Below, one piece after another: positions 16,135 through 25,227 of a stretch of DNA of 59,384 nucleotides. This stretch comes from an uncultured Leptotrichia sp. (GTDB lineage: Bacteria; Fusobacteriota; Fusobacteriia; Fusobacteriales; Leptotrichiaceae). The notes under the pieces were generated by a model. That model was not told the origin of the DNA, made no database searches, and was given only the letters and a program-made list of their open reading frames with translations. Numbering within the stretch: the first letter of the stretch is position 1; each line of letters opens with the position of its first letter. A program made the translations under genes and the position numbers. The stretch spans positions 1 through 59,384 of the forward strand of contig CALEXX010000012.1 of NCBI GenBank assembly GCA_937925095.1, in the 5' to 3' direction.

Positions 16135-16190
16135 GTACTGCCTCCAAAATCTTGAACACAAGATTGGAAGTGCAATACATTTTAATTTTT
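16135..16190. terminator. Hairpin terminator, repeat family B copy 2
   Basis: Arms GTACTGC.../...GCAATAC are imperfect, and the inner AATCTTG/CAAGATT is perfect. T-rich sequence follows. It shares 22 identical core bases with 13284-13305. It lies between the converging exported-protein gene and proC. Confidence 0.65.
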
Positions 16191-16281
16191 TTACAGATTG
16201 CTATTTTTACAACTTAAATTTTAATGGTCAGCAGATTAGTACACTGTTTTTTTACTGTTTCATTAAAAATTATAATATCTT

Positions 16282-17082
16282 TTAATTACTCATTTTCTTT
16301 GATTTTTCAACACATGCCCTTACTGCATTAATTACAGTTCCTCTAAAATTCCCATTTTCTAATGTATTAACTGCCTCGATAGTTGTTCCGTCAGGAGAAG
16401 TTACTTCATCCTTCAGCACTCCTGGATGTTTTCCTGTTTTTAGAAGCATTTCTGCAGATCCTTTTACTGTCTGGGCTATTATTTCATATGCCTTATCTCT
16501 TGGCATTCCCTCCAGCACTCCTCCATCTGCAAGTGCTTCCATAAACATGTAAACATAGGCGGGAAGAGAGCCTGCTATTCCTGTAAAGGTATGTATAAGC
16601 TTTTCCTCTATTTCAATACTTTTTCCAAAACTGTTAAGAATCTTAAAAATATCCTTCTTTTCTTCTTCACTTATATTTTCATTAAAAACAACTGCCGTCA
16701 TTCCTTCCAGTACCTGTGCAGGTGTATTTGGCATTGTCCTTACTATCTTTTTATCCTTCCCTACAATATTTTCAATTTTCTCAATGCTGACCCCTGCAGC
16801 AATTGCAAGTATTATCTTATTTGCACCTATTCTATCCTTTATTTTTTCCAGAACAGAACTGTAAATATTTGGTTTTACAGATAAAACTACAATATCGCTG
16901 TTATCAACTATTTCAATTTCATTCTGTAAAGATTTTACGTTATATTTTTCAGAAAGTTCCATGGATTTTTCCATATTTACATCAAATACATTTATATCAC
17001 TTTCTGAAACAGCTTCTGATGTAACAATTCCTTTTATCATGGCACTTCCCATATTCCCAGTACCTATAAATCCTATTTTCAT
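16282..17082 (-). CDS. proC: Pyrroline-5-carboxylate reductase
   Basis: 266 residues, the family length. It catalyses the last step of proline synthesis, reducing pyrroline-5-carboxylate with NAD(P)H. The Rossmann motif GFIGTGNMGSAMIKG is at the N-terminus. The C-terminal dimer domain carries the ProC signature region AGSLPAYVYMFMEALADGGV and DEVTSPDGTTIEAV (split here from DEVTSPDGTTI and EAVNTLE). GAAGGTG precedes the ATG. Last gene of the kdsB-amylase-proB-proA-proC run, 36 bases after proA. Confidence 0.97.
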   Translation of the reverse strand: MKIGFIGTGNMGSAMIKGIVTSEAVSESDINVFDVNMEKSMELSEKYNVKSLQNEIEIVDNSDIVVLSVKPNIYSSVLEKIKDRIGANKIILAIAAGVSIEKIENIVGKDKKIVRTMPNTPAQVLEGMTAVVFNENISEEEKKDIFKILNSFGKSIEIEEKLIHTFTGIAGSLPAYVYMFMEALADGGVLEGMPRDKAYEIIAQTVKGSAEMLLKTGKHPGVLKDEVTSPDGTTIEAVNTLENGNFRGTVINAVRACVEKSKKMSN

Positions 17083-17118
17083 TTTTCACCTTCATATTAA
17101 TTTATCTGTTATTTTATC

Positions 17119-18378
17119 TTACTCCCTAATCTGCCCATGTCCTCTGATAATATACTTTGTAGTTGTAAGTTCCCTTACTCCCATAGGCCCTCTTGCGTGA
17201 AGTTTCTGAGTGGAAATTCCAATTTCCCCTCCATATCCAAATTCTCCACCATCTGAAAATCTTGTCGATGCATTCAGGTAAACTGCAGCCGAATCCACTT
17301 CATTCAGAAATTTTTCAGCATTATCTATTGATTCTGTTATTATTGAATCTGAATGCTGTGTACTATGTTCATTTATATATTCTATTGCTTCATCTACATT
17401 TTCCACAAGTTTCAGTGACATTATCATATCAAGATATTCTGCACCAAAATCTTCTTCAGTTGCAGGCTTTACATCACTTCTATTTACAATATCAAGGGCT
17501 TCCCTGCTATATCTAAGTTCTACACCACTTTTTACAAGCATTTCTGTCACTTCAGGCAGTATCTTTTCAGCAATATTTTTATGAACCAGTACAGTTTCTA
17601 TTGAATTACATGTACTTGGTCTTTGTGTTTTTGCATTTTTTATAATTGGAAGTACATTATCAATTTTTGCACTTTCATCCACAAACACATGGCACACTCC
17701 TGCACCTGTTTCAATTACAGGAATTGTAGCATTTTCAATAATAAACTTTTTCAGTCCTTTTCCTCCTCTAGGTATGAGGACATCTATATATTTATTCATT
17801 TTTACCATTTTATTTACAAGTGCCCTGTCAGTATTTTCTATAAGCTGAACTGAGTTTTCAGGCAGTCCCGCCTTAACTCCTGTTTCGTTAAAAAGCCTGC
17901 TTAAGTAGATATTTGAGTTTATTGCATTTGCCGATCCTCTTAAAATTACCGCATTGGATGATTTTATTGCAAGTCCTGCTGAATCTACAGTTACATTTGG
18001 TCTTGATTCATATATGATTCCAAGTACACCTAACGGAACCCTTTTTTTCTCAATTGTCATTCCATTCTTATGTCTCCAGCCTGAAAGTATTTCCCCAATT
18101 GGATCTGTAAAGGCGGCTATTTCCATTAATCCCTGTGACATAGCTTCTATTCTTTTATCTGTAAGTTCCAGTCTATCCAGGAGTGCAAAAGAAAGTCCCT
18201 CCTTCTTACCATTTTCAATATCTAACCTGTTTGCTTCCTTTATTTCTTCCTTTTTATTAATCAGCTCTTCTGCAATCATTATAAGAGCTTTATTTTTTAT
18301 TCTCGTATCCAGGGTAAGAAGTTTTTTTGACGCTTTCTTTGCCTTCTTCCCCATTTCTTCAATATGTCCGTTAATCAT
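17119..18378 (-). CDS. proA: Gamma-glutamyl phosphate reductase
   Basis: 419 residues from MINGHIEEM, the usual ProA length. AAAGGG lies six bases before this ATG, so it is preferred to starts 8 and 21 codons upstream. It reduces gamma-glutamyl phosphate to glutamate semialdehyde. Visible are GVLGIIYESRPNVTVDSAGL, KSSNAVILRGSAN, the catalytic Cys in TQRPSTCNSIET and EFGYGGEIGISTQKLHARGP in the cofactor/active-site region. It follows proB by 62 bases from this start. The upstream ATGs overlap the proB stop, so coupling through a short leading frame is possible. Confidence 0.96.
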   Translation of the reverse strand: MINGHIEEMGKKAKKASKKLLTLDTRIKNKALIMIAEELINKKEEIKEANRLDIENGKKEGLSFALLDRLELTDKRIEAMSQGLMEIAAFTDPIGEILSGWRHKNGMTIEKKRVPLGVLGIIYESRPNVTVDSAGLAIKSSNAVILRGSANAINSNIYLSRLFNETGVKAGLPENSVQLIENTDRALVNKMVKMNKYIDVLIPRGGKGLKKFIIENATIPVIETGAGVCHVFVDESAKIDNVLPIIKNAKTQRPSTCNSIETVLVHKNIAEKILPEVTEMLVKSGVELRYSREALDIVNRSDVKPATEEDFGAEYLDMIMSLKLVENVDEAIEYINEHSTQHSDSIITESIDNAEKFLNEVDSAAVYLNASTRFSDGGEFGYGGEIGISTQKLHARGPMGVRELTTTKYIIRGHGQIRE

Positions 18379-18440
18379 TTTTTCCCTTTCATTCTTTACC
18401 ATATAGTTTCCATTTACCAAAAAATCTACTGTCACATACA

Positions 18441-19583
18441 TTATCCTTTTGTAATCACCATATTATCTATATGCACTACAACATCATCATACTTATGACC
18501 TAGTATTTTCTCTATGTCTTCACTTTTATGCCCCATTATAAGTTCTATTTCATCTGAAGAGTAGTTTGAGATACCGGTTGCTATATTTTCATTTTTTATA
18601 TTCATAATTTTTACTATCGTTCCCTTTTCAAAATTACCTTCAAATGATTTTATTCCCACCGGAAGAAGACTTTTCCCTTTAAATAATGCCTTTTCAGCAC
18701 CTTCATCTATTGTCACTACTCCCTTTTTATTTGTTCCGTATGCAAGCCAGTATTTTTTGGAGCTTATTTTCTTATGTTTCTTTGTAAACAATGTTCCGAC
18801 ATTTTCCTTTTCCACTATCCTTGTAATATTCTTTGGATCCTCTCCGCTTGCAATTACCATATTTGTACCTATTTTAGTTGCCATTTCCGCAGCAATTATT
18901 TTAGTAATCATTCCACCTGTACCAAATTTCGACCCTTCTCCACCTGCGGTTTTTTTAATATCATCATCTATTTTCCCAACAATTTCTATCAAATTGGCAT
19001 CTTCATATTTCTGAGGATTTTTATTATAGAGTCCCTTTACATCAGAAAGTATAATCAGAAGGTCTGCATCTATAAGTCCTGAAACTAATGCTGAAAGGGT
19101 GTCATTATCTCCCACCTTCAGCTCATTTGAAACTATTGCGTCATTTTCATTTATTACGGGTATTATTTTATTTTTCAGAAGGGTATTGCACACATTTCTC
19201 GCATTAAGATATCTTCTCCTGTCTGAAAAATCTCCTCTTGTAAGTAGAAGCTGACCTATTATTTTCCCATATTCCTGGAAAAGTAACTGGTACAAATGAG
19301 TTAATGCCACCTGTCCCACTGATGCCAGTGCCTGTTTTTCTGACAATGTTTTTGGACGTTCCGTTAATCCCAACTTTCCCATTCCGGCTCCTACTGCTCC
19401 TGATGTTACCAGTACCACATCGTAACCTTTATTAGATAAATTGCTCAGTTCTGCAACTATTTTCTTTATTTTTTCTATATTCAGGTTTCCATCTTCCTTT
19501 GTAAGAGTTGATGTTCCTACCTTTACTACTATTTTTTGAATATTTTCCAATATTTCTTCTCTTCTGTTTGTCTGTCTTTTCAT
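18441..19583 (-). CDS. proB: Glutamate 5-kinase with PUA domain
   Basis: 380 residues. It phosphorylates glutamate, the first and usually proline-inhibited step of proline synthesis. The amino acid kinase domain shows VVKVGTSTLT, VTSGAVGAGMGKLGL, NENDAIV and GDNDTLSALV, then GTGGMITKIIAAEMA. A C-terminal PUA domain (about residues 285-360: KGKSLLPVGIKSFEGNF, GISNYSSDEIELIMG) is the full-length bacterial form. The ribosome site is weak (AGTGAG). It lies between the amylase gene (33 bases away) and proA. Confidence 0.96.
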   Translation of the reverse strand: MKRQTNRREEILENIQKIVVKVGTSTLTKEDGNLNIEKIKKIVAELSNLSNKGYDVVLVTSGAVGAGMGKLGLTERPKTLSEKQALASVGQVALTHLYQLLFQEYGKIIGQLLLTRGDFSDRRRYLNARNVCNTLLKNKIIPVINENDAIVSNELKVGDNDTLSALVSGLIDADLLIILSDVKGLYNKNPQKYEDANLIEIVGKIDDDIKKTAGGEGSKFGTGGMITKIIAAEMATKIGTNMVIASGEDPKNITRIVEKENVGTLFTKKHKKISSKKYWLAYGTNKKGVVTIDEGAEKALFKGKSLLPVGIKSFEGNFEKGTIVKIMNIKNENIATGISNYSSDEIELIMGHKSEDIEKILGHKYDDVVVHIDNMVITKG

Positions 19584-19616
19584 ATTCTCACTTACTTTCT
19601 GTAATTATTTTTTCTA

Positions 19617-21065
19617 TTATTTTTCTTCAGGAACCCAGACAGAAATTTTTCCTGCCTTAACTTTAAATGCCGCAAATCCGCTATCATCTATCACAACATT
19701 GTCAAATCCGCTTCCTGTAACTTCTTTCCATACCTGACCTGTGCGATTTTGTCCTACTTCTATCAATTTTTCCCCATCTTCATTATTTGACAGAATAGCT
19801 ACACATCCTGTATTTAGGTCATTTTCCCTTCCCATTCTGTAAATTCCTACAAGATTAGGATCATCAAAATAGTCAATTTCTCCACCATAGGCATAATGTT
19901 TTCTTACATGAAGCAGCTGATCTATTATCCATCTATGTTCACTTTCCTGGCCACCGACACCGTAATAATCACCATAAAACAGGCAAGGATAACCTTTTTC
20001 AGCAAGAAGTATTATTGCGTAGGCATGTGGCTTGAACCAGCTTTCTATCTGGGATTCAAGTGCACTTCCCTTTTGTGAATCGTGATTATCCACAAAAGAA
20101 ACTGACTGCATTGAATCTGACATCAGTATAGTATTATCAAAAATTGTTCTCAAATCAAAATCTTTTCCTCTTACTGATGCTTCATGGAAATTAAAGTGAA
20201 GACCTACATCAAATAAATCTGTTGCATACTCCAGACTATCCAGATATTCCTTCAATGTCCCAAGGTCATCCTTCCAGTATTCTCCCACAGAATAAAATTC
20301 TTCTCCATAGGCACCCCTGACTTCATCAAGAAATTCCTTTATAAATCCTTCACTTATGTGTTTTACTGCATCCATTCTGAATCCATCCAGCTTCAGTTCA
20401 TTCACTACCCATTTTCCCCAGCTTATTACTTCCTTTCTGACTTCAGGATGGGCATAATTCACATCTGCATTCATCAGATAGTCATAGTTTCCCATTTCAG
20501 AATCCACTTCTTCAGACCAGTTTTTATTTTCTCCCACTATTTTGTAAATAGCCGTTTTCTTATTTTCATTATTAAAATCTACTCCCGTGAAAAGATTGTA
20601 GTTCCATTTAAAAGCTGAATATTTATCTTTTCTTCCAGGAAATGTAAATTTTGTCCATCCTTCAATTTCATAAGGTTCACTGACTTCTTCATTTCTGTTT
20701 CCGGAAGCCACCTCTATAGCTAGAAATCTCTCTGTTTCATCTGCTCCAGCCTTGTGATTAAGCACCACATCAAGATAAACATCTATATCATATTTATGAA
20801 GTTCTTCGATTGCCTCTATCAATTCCTGTTTTGTCCCATATTTTGTCCTTACTGTACCCTTCTGGTCAAATTCTCCTAAATCCCATAAATCATAAGCGCC
20901 ATAACCAACATCCATTGAAGAAGTACCTTTATATGCAGGCGGAATCCACACTGCAGAAACACCTATTTCACTTAAATGTTTCGCATCATTTTTCAGTCTT
21001 TCCCAATGTTTCCCGTCATCAGGAAGATTCCATTCAAAATATTGAATCATTACTCCATTTTCCAT
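19617..21065 (-). CDS. Cytoplasmic alpha-amylase (GH13)
   Basis: 482 residues without a signal peptide, the layout of intracellular GH13_5 amylases. It begins MENGVMIQYFEWNLPDDGKH, typical of the group. Conserved regions are DVVLNHKAGAD, GFRMDAVKH (nucleophile Asp), VGEYW (acid/base Glu) and SFVDNHDSQ (third carboxylate). It would cut alpha-1,4 glucans or maltodextrins inside the cell, such as stored glycogen. Its place between kdsB and proB suggests shared transcription only. AAAGGA precedes the ATG. Confidence 0.93.
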   Translation of the reverse strand: MENGVMIQYFEWNLPDDGKHWERLKNDAKHLSEIGVSAVWIPPAYKGTSSMDVGYGAYDLWDLGEFDQKGTVRTKYGTKQELIEAIEELHKYDIDVYLDVVLNHKAGADETERFLAIEVASGNRNEEVSEPYEIEGWTKFTFPGRKDKYSAFKWNYNLFTGVDFNNENKKTAIYKIVGENKNWSEEVDSEMGNYDYLMNADVNYAHPEVRKEVISWGKWVVNELKLDGFRMDAVKHISEGFIKEFLDEVRGAYGEEFYSVGEYWKDDLGTLKEYLDSLEYATDLFDVGLHFNFHEASVRGKDFDLRTIFDNTILMSDSMQSVSFVDNHDSQKGSALESQIESWFKPHAYAIILLAEKGYPCLFYGDYYGVGGQESEHRWIIDQLLHVRKHYAYGGEIDYFDDPNLVGIYRMGRENDLNTGCVAILSNNEDGEKLIEVGQNRTGQVWKEVTGSGFDNVVIDDSGFAAFKVKAGKISVWVPEEK

Positions 21066-21092
21066 AATTTTTTCCTTTCATAACTTATATTT

Positions 21093-21836
21093 TTATAGCG
21101 TTATCCCTTTTTCCTTAACATACTCTATGACTTCCGCCAAATCTTCTTCCGTATCCACTCCTATTACTTCTGAATCTGTTTCAAGCACTTTTATTTTATA
21201 GCCGTTTTCTATAAATCTAAGCTGTTCCAGCGACTCTATCTTTTCCAGTACCCCTTCCTTAAGATTTTTAAGTTCATTTAAGAAAGTTGAAGTGTATCCA
21301 TATATTCCAATATGTTTGTAATACTTATAATCTTCAATTGAATTTCTTTCATAAGGAATTACCGATCTGCTGAAATAAATGGCATTACAGTTGAAATCAG
21401 TTATTACTTTCACTGTATTAGGATTGCTCACATCTTCATCCTTCCTGAATGCCTTCTTCAGAGTCACAATTTCAGACTTTTCTTCCCTGTAGTTATTTGC
21501 CAGAAGATTAATAGACTTTATATCTATAAGAGGTTCATCCCCCTGTATGTTTATAACAAAATCAAAATCTCTGTATTCCGGGTTATTTATTACTTCTATT
21601 ATTCTTGAAGTTCCATTTTCATGTTCTTTAGACGTCATAACAACATTTCCACCAAAATTTTTCACAGCATCATATATTCTCTGATCGTCAGTTGCCACAA
21701 CAAGTTTATCAACAGCTGCATTTTCAGCCCTTTTATATACCCATTCAATCATAGGATGTCCATTTATATCTTTTAAAGGTTTTCCTTCAAACCTTGTTGA
21801 TGCATATCTTGCAGGAATTACTCCAAGTATTTTCAT
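21093..21836 (-). CDS. kdsB: 3-deoxy-manno-octulosonate cytidylyltransferase
   Basis: 247 residues. It activates Kdo as CMP-Kdo for the lipopolysaccharide inner core, so it shows the organism has an LPS outer membrane. Motifs are VIPARYASTRFEGKPLKDI (nucleotide loop), MIEWVYKRA, VVATDDQRI and FVINIQGDEPLI, then LEQLRFIENGYKIKV near the C-terminus. Length is standard. AAGGAG precedes the ATG. First gene of a five-gene minus-strand run with gaps of about 30 bases. Confidence 0.96.
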   Translation of the reverse strand: MKILGVIPARYASTRFEGKPLKDINGHPMIEWVYKRAENAAVDKLVVATDDQRIYDAVKNFGGNVVMTSKEHENGTSRIIEVINNPEYRDFDFVINIQGDEPLIDIKSINLLANNYREEKSEIVTLKKAFRKDEDVSNPNTVKVITDFNCNAIYFSRSVIPYERNSIEDYKYYKHIGIYGYTSTFLNELKNLKEGVLEKIESLEQLRFIENGYKIKVLETDSEVIGVDTEEDLAEVIEYVKEKGITL

Positions 21837-21898
21837 AAACTCATCTCCTTAAAGGTAAATTTTATACACAATTATATCATTTATCCGGTTATATTGAA

Positions 21899-21915
21899 AC
21901 AGATATTTTATCTGT
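21899..21915. promoter_or_regulatory. Dyad upstream of kdsB
   Basis: ACAGATA-TTT-TATCTGT is a perfect 7-bp inverted repeat about 60 bases before kdsB, next to a candidate extended -10 (TGATATAAT on the minus strand near 21880). It could be an operator for the kdsB-proC operon; no regulator is indicated. Confidence 0.35.
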
Positions 21916-22024
21916 AATTTAAATATCTATACCATATACATCTGCTATATATAATTTATATTTTTATTTTACCTGCAAATGATATATTATAGAACCATAA
22001 CATTAAAAAAAGGATGTGGTAAAT

Positions 22025-22783
22025 GTGGAACACAATTTATGGAAAATACTGGAAACTCTGAAAGAAAATAAATGGATTGATTTGACTCATGAACTTACAA
22101 ATGACAGTCCTTACTGGGGAGGAATGCCTGACGGAGTTCTGGAACTTAATAAGACAATTATTGATTTCCCTGAAATGAATCTTAACATACAGACTCACAA
22201 ATTCCCAGGACAGTTTGGTACACATATAGATTATCCTGGCCACTTTGTGCAAAATGCACGTCTGGCAGGAGATTTCAAAGTGGAAGATACTGTTTTACCT
22301 CTAGTTGTCATTGATTTAAGTAAAAAAGTTCAGGAAAATAACGACTATGAAATAACTATAGATGATATTCAGGAATTTGAAAAAGAACACGGTACTATAC
22401 CTGAAAACTCATTTGTTGTTTTCAGATCTGACTGGAGTAAGAGATGGCCTGATATGAAAGCACTTACAAATGCTGATAACGAAGGAAATGCCCACACACC
22501 AGGATGGCCTATTCCTACGCTTGAATTCCTGTTTGATAAAAGAAATGTTGCAGGAGTGGGACACGAAACTCTTGATACAGATGCAGCTGTAACTTGTGCA
22601 AAAAATGGAGATCTTGTAGGTGAAAGATACATTCTTCAAAAAGATAAATTCCAGGTGGAAGCAATGGCAAACCTTGACAAACTTCCTCCAGTAGGAGCTG
22701 TTATATTTGTCGCTGCCCCTAGAATTATTTCTGCAAATGGACTACCTGTAAGAACGTGGGCAGTTATTCCAGAAAAGAAATAA
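22025..22783 (+). CDS. Cyclase family protein (kynurenine formamidase-like)
   Basis: About 252 residues from GTG 22025, chosen because AAAGGA lies about nine bases upstream, while a GTG at 22016 would touch it. It belongs to the metal-dependent cyclase/KynB hydrolase family. The metal motif appears as GTHIDYPGHF (HxD...H) with a further metal/active-site region GVGHETLDTDAAV, and the family opening IDLTHELTNDSPYWGG is present. Members hydrolyse N-formylkynurenine or isatin, or act on polyketides. There are no kyn genes nearby, so the substrate is open. Single-gene unit with a terminator. Confidence 0.88.
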   Translation: MEHNLWKILETLKENKWIDLTHELTNDSPYWGGMPDGVLELNKTIIDFPEMNLNIQTHKFPGQFGTHIDYPGHFVQNARLAGDFKVEDTVLPLVVIDLSKKVQENNDYEITIDDIQEFEKEHGTIPENSFVVFRSDWSKRWPDMKALTNADNEGNAHTPGWPIPTLEFLFDKRNVAGVGHETLDTDAAVTCAKNGDLVGERYILQKDKFQVEAMANLDKLPPVGAVIFVAAPRIISANGLPVRTWAVIPEKK

Positions 22784-22801
22784 TAAGTTTAGGATAAAAT
22801 A

Positions 22802-22856
22802 AAATAGAGCTATAAAGTGAAGTTTAATATCTATCATCTTTATAACTCTATTTTTT
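22802..22856 (+). terminator. Terminator of the cyclase gene
   Basis: AAATAGAG/CTCTATTT and TATAAAG/CTTTATA pair with single-base bulges around a 20-base loop. T6 follows. Confidence 0.7.
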
Positions 22857-22903
22857 ATTCTATATTATTTCCAGTTATTTCTTCTATAATCTTCCCTTTT
22901 AAT

Positions 22904-24436
22904 TTAAACAAGGCCGAAACTTATCATTCTCAGAATTTTTCCAAACCATGAAAGAGATTCCGTATCTTCTCCAGCAACTATCTCTATTTTCGAAACGATA
23001 TTTCCATCATCAAGCACTTCCAGCATTGCTATTTTTTCTCCCTTTTCTATTCCTTTTTGGTCGGCATCTACATTCAAATCATTTATTCTGAAAGTGTAGT
23101 TTGAATTATCTATCTGATAGACATTATCTGAAATAACACCCTTCAATTCCCTCTTTTTACCATTTTCCACTTTAAATTTACCCATTTCCTTACCTACTGT
23201 ATAAACCACCTGAAGTCTGTCTTCTATTCTGGCAAATTCAACCTTCTGGTCATCATTTCTCTCTATATCTGTTCTATTCCCCAGTGTAACTGATACAATT
23301 TCAAGATTTCCAAGTCTACTCGTAAGTATCAGATTATATCCTGCATCTGCATGGAATCCCGTCTTCAGTCCATATATCCCATATCTGTATAACAGGGCAT
23401 TCCTATTTTTGTAAATTACCTGATCTCCATTTGGATTAGATAGCTCAAGCTGAAGCTGACTGGACCATTCTTTTATTCTGTCATCTTCAGAAGCTTTTCT
23501 TCCCATAAGATACAGATCGTAGGCTGTGGAAATATCCATAGGCTTACCTGTCATGGAAGTAGGTAATCCTGCAGGAGTATAAAATACAGTATCTGTCATT
23601 CCTAATTCCTTAGCTTTTTCATTCATAAGAGCTACAAAATTTTCTATATTTCCCTTACCTATATGTTTTGCCACAAGATAGGCGGCATTGTTTGCCGAAT
23701 ATATTATTTCTGCTTTCAGAAGAGTTTCCAATGTAAAACAGTCTCCGTGCCTTACATTTAACCAGCTTCCTTTAAGATATGCAGTATCAGGTGTAAAGCA
23801 TACTTCATCATCTAAACTTGCATTTCCTTTATCTATCTCGTCAAGTGCAACAATTATATTCATCACCTTTGCCAATGAAGCTGTAGGATGCTTTTCTTTT
23901 TCTCCCTCGGCTTTCAGTACTTTTCCTTCTCTTGTTGCTATAAATTTATGTACCGGACCACCATATTTTGAAATCCCTTCAATTTCCTTATCTTCAGCTT
24001 CTATTACTTTTTTTTCTTTATCTGTTTTATCTTTTTTCTTTTTTTTATTCTGATCTTTATTATCTAATTTTTCATTTGGAGTTACTTCATTTTCCCCATT
24101 TTTTACATTTTTTGCATTATTTAGATTATTTGCATCCACATTTTGCGGATTTTCATTCCCATTACTGAGATTTGTTTCATCTGTTTCTGTTGACTGACCT
24201 TTATTATTTTTCAGTTCTTTTTCAATATTTTTCTTATTTTTTAAAGAGTGTTTCTTTTTTTTATCTGCATTTTCTTCAGCATCTTCGTATTTTCCGCTCT
24301 TGTTTTTTGATTTTATAATTACCGGATTTACAGGTGCTGTTTCATTTTGTGAATTCCGGTTTTTAACTCCTGTTCCAAAAGTTAAAACTGTTATAAAAAT
24401 TATAAATACCATTATGCTTTTTGTCCTGTTTATCAT
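22904..24436 (-). CDS. D-alanyl-D-alanine carboxypeptidase (S11) with long charged linker
   Basis: 510 residues from the ATG nine bases after GAGGA. After an N-terminal membrane/signal segment (SIMVFIIFITVLTFGTG) comes a linker of about 130 residues built of Lys, Asn, Glu and Asp (such as DNKDQNKKKKKDKTDKEKK). The penicillin-binding S11 domain follows: ASLAKVMN (SxxK nucleophile), YSANNAA (SxN) and LKTGFHADAGYN (KTG). A C-terminal beta domain ends in FGKILRMISF, perhaps an amphipathic membrane anchor as in PBP5. It trims pentapeptides in the periplasm. The linker is unusual and may bind or span the wall. nth lies 52 bases upstream. Confidence 0.9.
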   Translation of the reverse strand: MINRTKSIMVFIIFITVLTFGTGVKNRNSQNETAPVNPVIIKSKNKSGKYEDAEENADKKKKHSLKNKKNIEKELKNNKGQSTETDETNLSNGNENPQNVDANNLNNAKNVKNGENEVTPNEKLDNKDQNKKKKKDKTDKEKKVIEAEDKEIEGISKYGGPVHKFIATREGKVLKAEGEKEKHPTASLAKVMNIIVALDEIDKGNASLDDEVCFTPDTAYLKGSWLNVRHGDCFTLETLLKAEIIYSANNAAYLVAKHIGKGNIENFVALMNEKAKELGMTDTVFYTPAGLPTSMTGKPMDISTAYDLYLMGRKASEDDRIKEWSSQLQLELSNPNGDQVIYKNRNALLYRYGIYGLKTGFHADAGYNLILTSRLGNLEIVSVTLGNRTDIERNDDQKVEFARIEDRLQVVYTVGKEMGKFKVENGKKRELKGVISDNVYQIDNSNYTFRINDLNVDADQKGIEKGEKIAMLEVLDDGNIVSKIEIVAGEDTESLSWFGKILRMISFGLV

Positions 24437-24488
24437 TTTCACCATTCCTCATTTTTTCTTTTTCTTCATAATCTTCTATTTACTACAC

Positions 24489-25190
24489 TTATTTTTTAAC
24501 TTTCTTAGTTTTTTTAGCCTTTACTTTTTCTTTTTCCTTCTTTTTGGCTTCCTTTAATAAATTTTCATAATATTTGCAGTATTCCTTTATTTCACATACT
24601 TCACATTGAGGCCTTCTTGCCTTACATTTATCCCTTCCCTGTAAAATCAGATAATGTGAATATTCAAACCAGCTTTTTTTAGGAACAAATTTCATCAGTT
24701 CCCTTTCTATAATTTCAGGATTTTCACTTTTCACAAACCCAATATGGTTGGAAAGCCTTTTCACATGAGTATCCACTACAATTCCTTCCCTTATATCCCA
24801 TATTTCCCCTAAAACTACATTTGCTGTTTTCCGTCCAACTCCTGCAAGCTCCACAAGTTCTTCCATTTTATCAGGAATAACATCATTATATTTTTCCAGC
24901 ATTGCTTCTGCATTTAATTTTATATTTTTAGCCTTATTTTTATAAAATCCTGTTGATTTTATATATCTTTCCAGTACTTTTATATCCATATTACGTATAT
25001 CCTGTGGTTCCCTAACTACTTTAAACAGTTCCTTTGTCACTATATTTACTCTTTCATCTGTACACTGTGCCGACAATATGACAGCAACCATCAGCTGATA
25101 TGGAGTTTCATAATCCAGGGCACACTTTGGTTTACCAAATTTATTTTCAAGTATTGAAAATATTTTATTAAACCTTTCCTTTTTCGTCAT
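24489..25190 (-). CDS. nth: Endonuclease III
   Basis: 233 residues. It is a base-excision-repair glycosylase/AP lyase for oxidised pyrimidines. Helix-hairpin-helix and catalytic Lys region: ELAGVGRKTANVVLGE; catalytic Asp in VVDTHVKRLSNHIGF. The 4Fe-4S loop is CKARRPQCEVCEIKEYC (Cys-x6-Cys-x2-Cys-x5... spacing of the family). A Lys-rich tail after the cluster (AKKKEKEKVKAKKTKKVKK) makes it some 20 residues longer than E. coli Nth and may strengthen DNA binding. GGAGAG precedes the ATG. Confidence 0.96.
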   Translation of the reverse strand: MTKKERFNKIFSILENKFGKPKCALDYETPYQLMVAVILSAQCTDERVNIVTKELFKVVREPQDIRNMDIKVLERYIKSTGFYKNKAKNIKLNAEAMLEKYNDVIPDKMEELVELAGVGRKTANVVLGEIWDIREGIVVDTHVKRLSNHIGFVKSENPEIIERELMKFVPKKSWFEYSHYLILQGRDKCKARRPQCEVCEIKEYCKYYENLLKEAKKKEKEKVKAKKTKKVKK

Positions 25191-25227
25191 TTTCTCTCCT
25201 AAAATTTTTCTTTAAAAATTAATCCTG

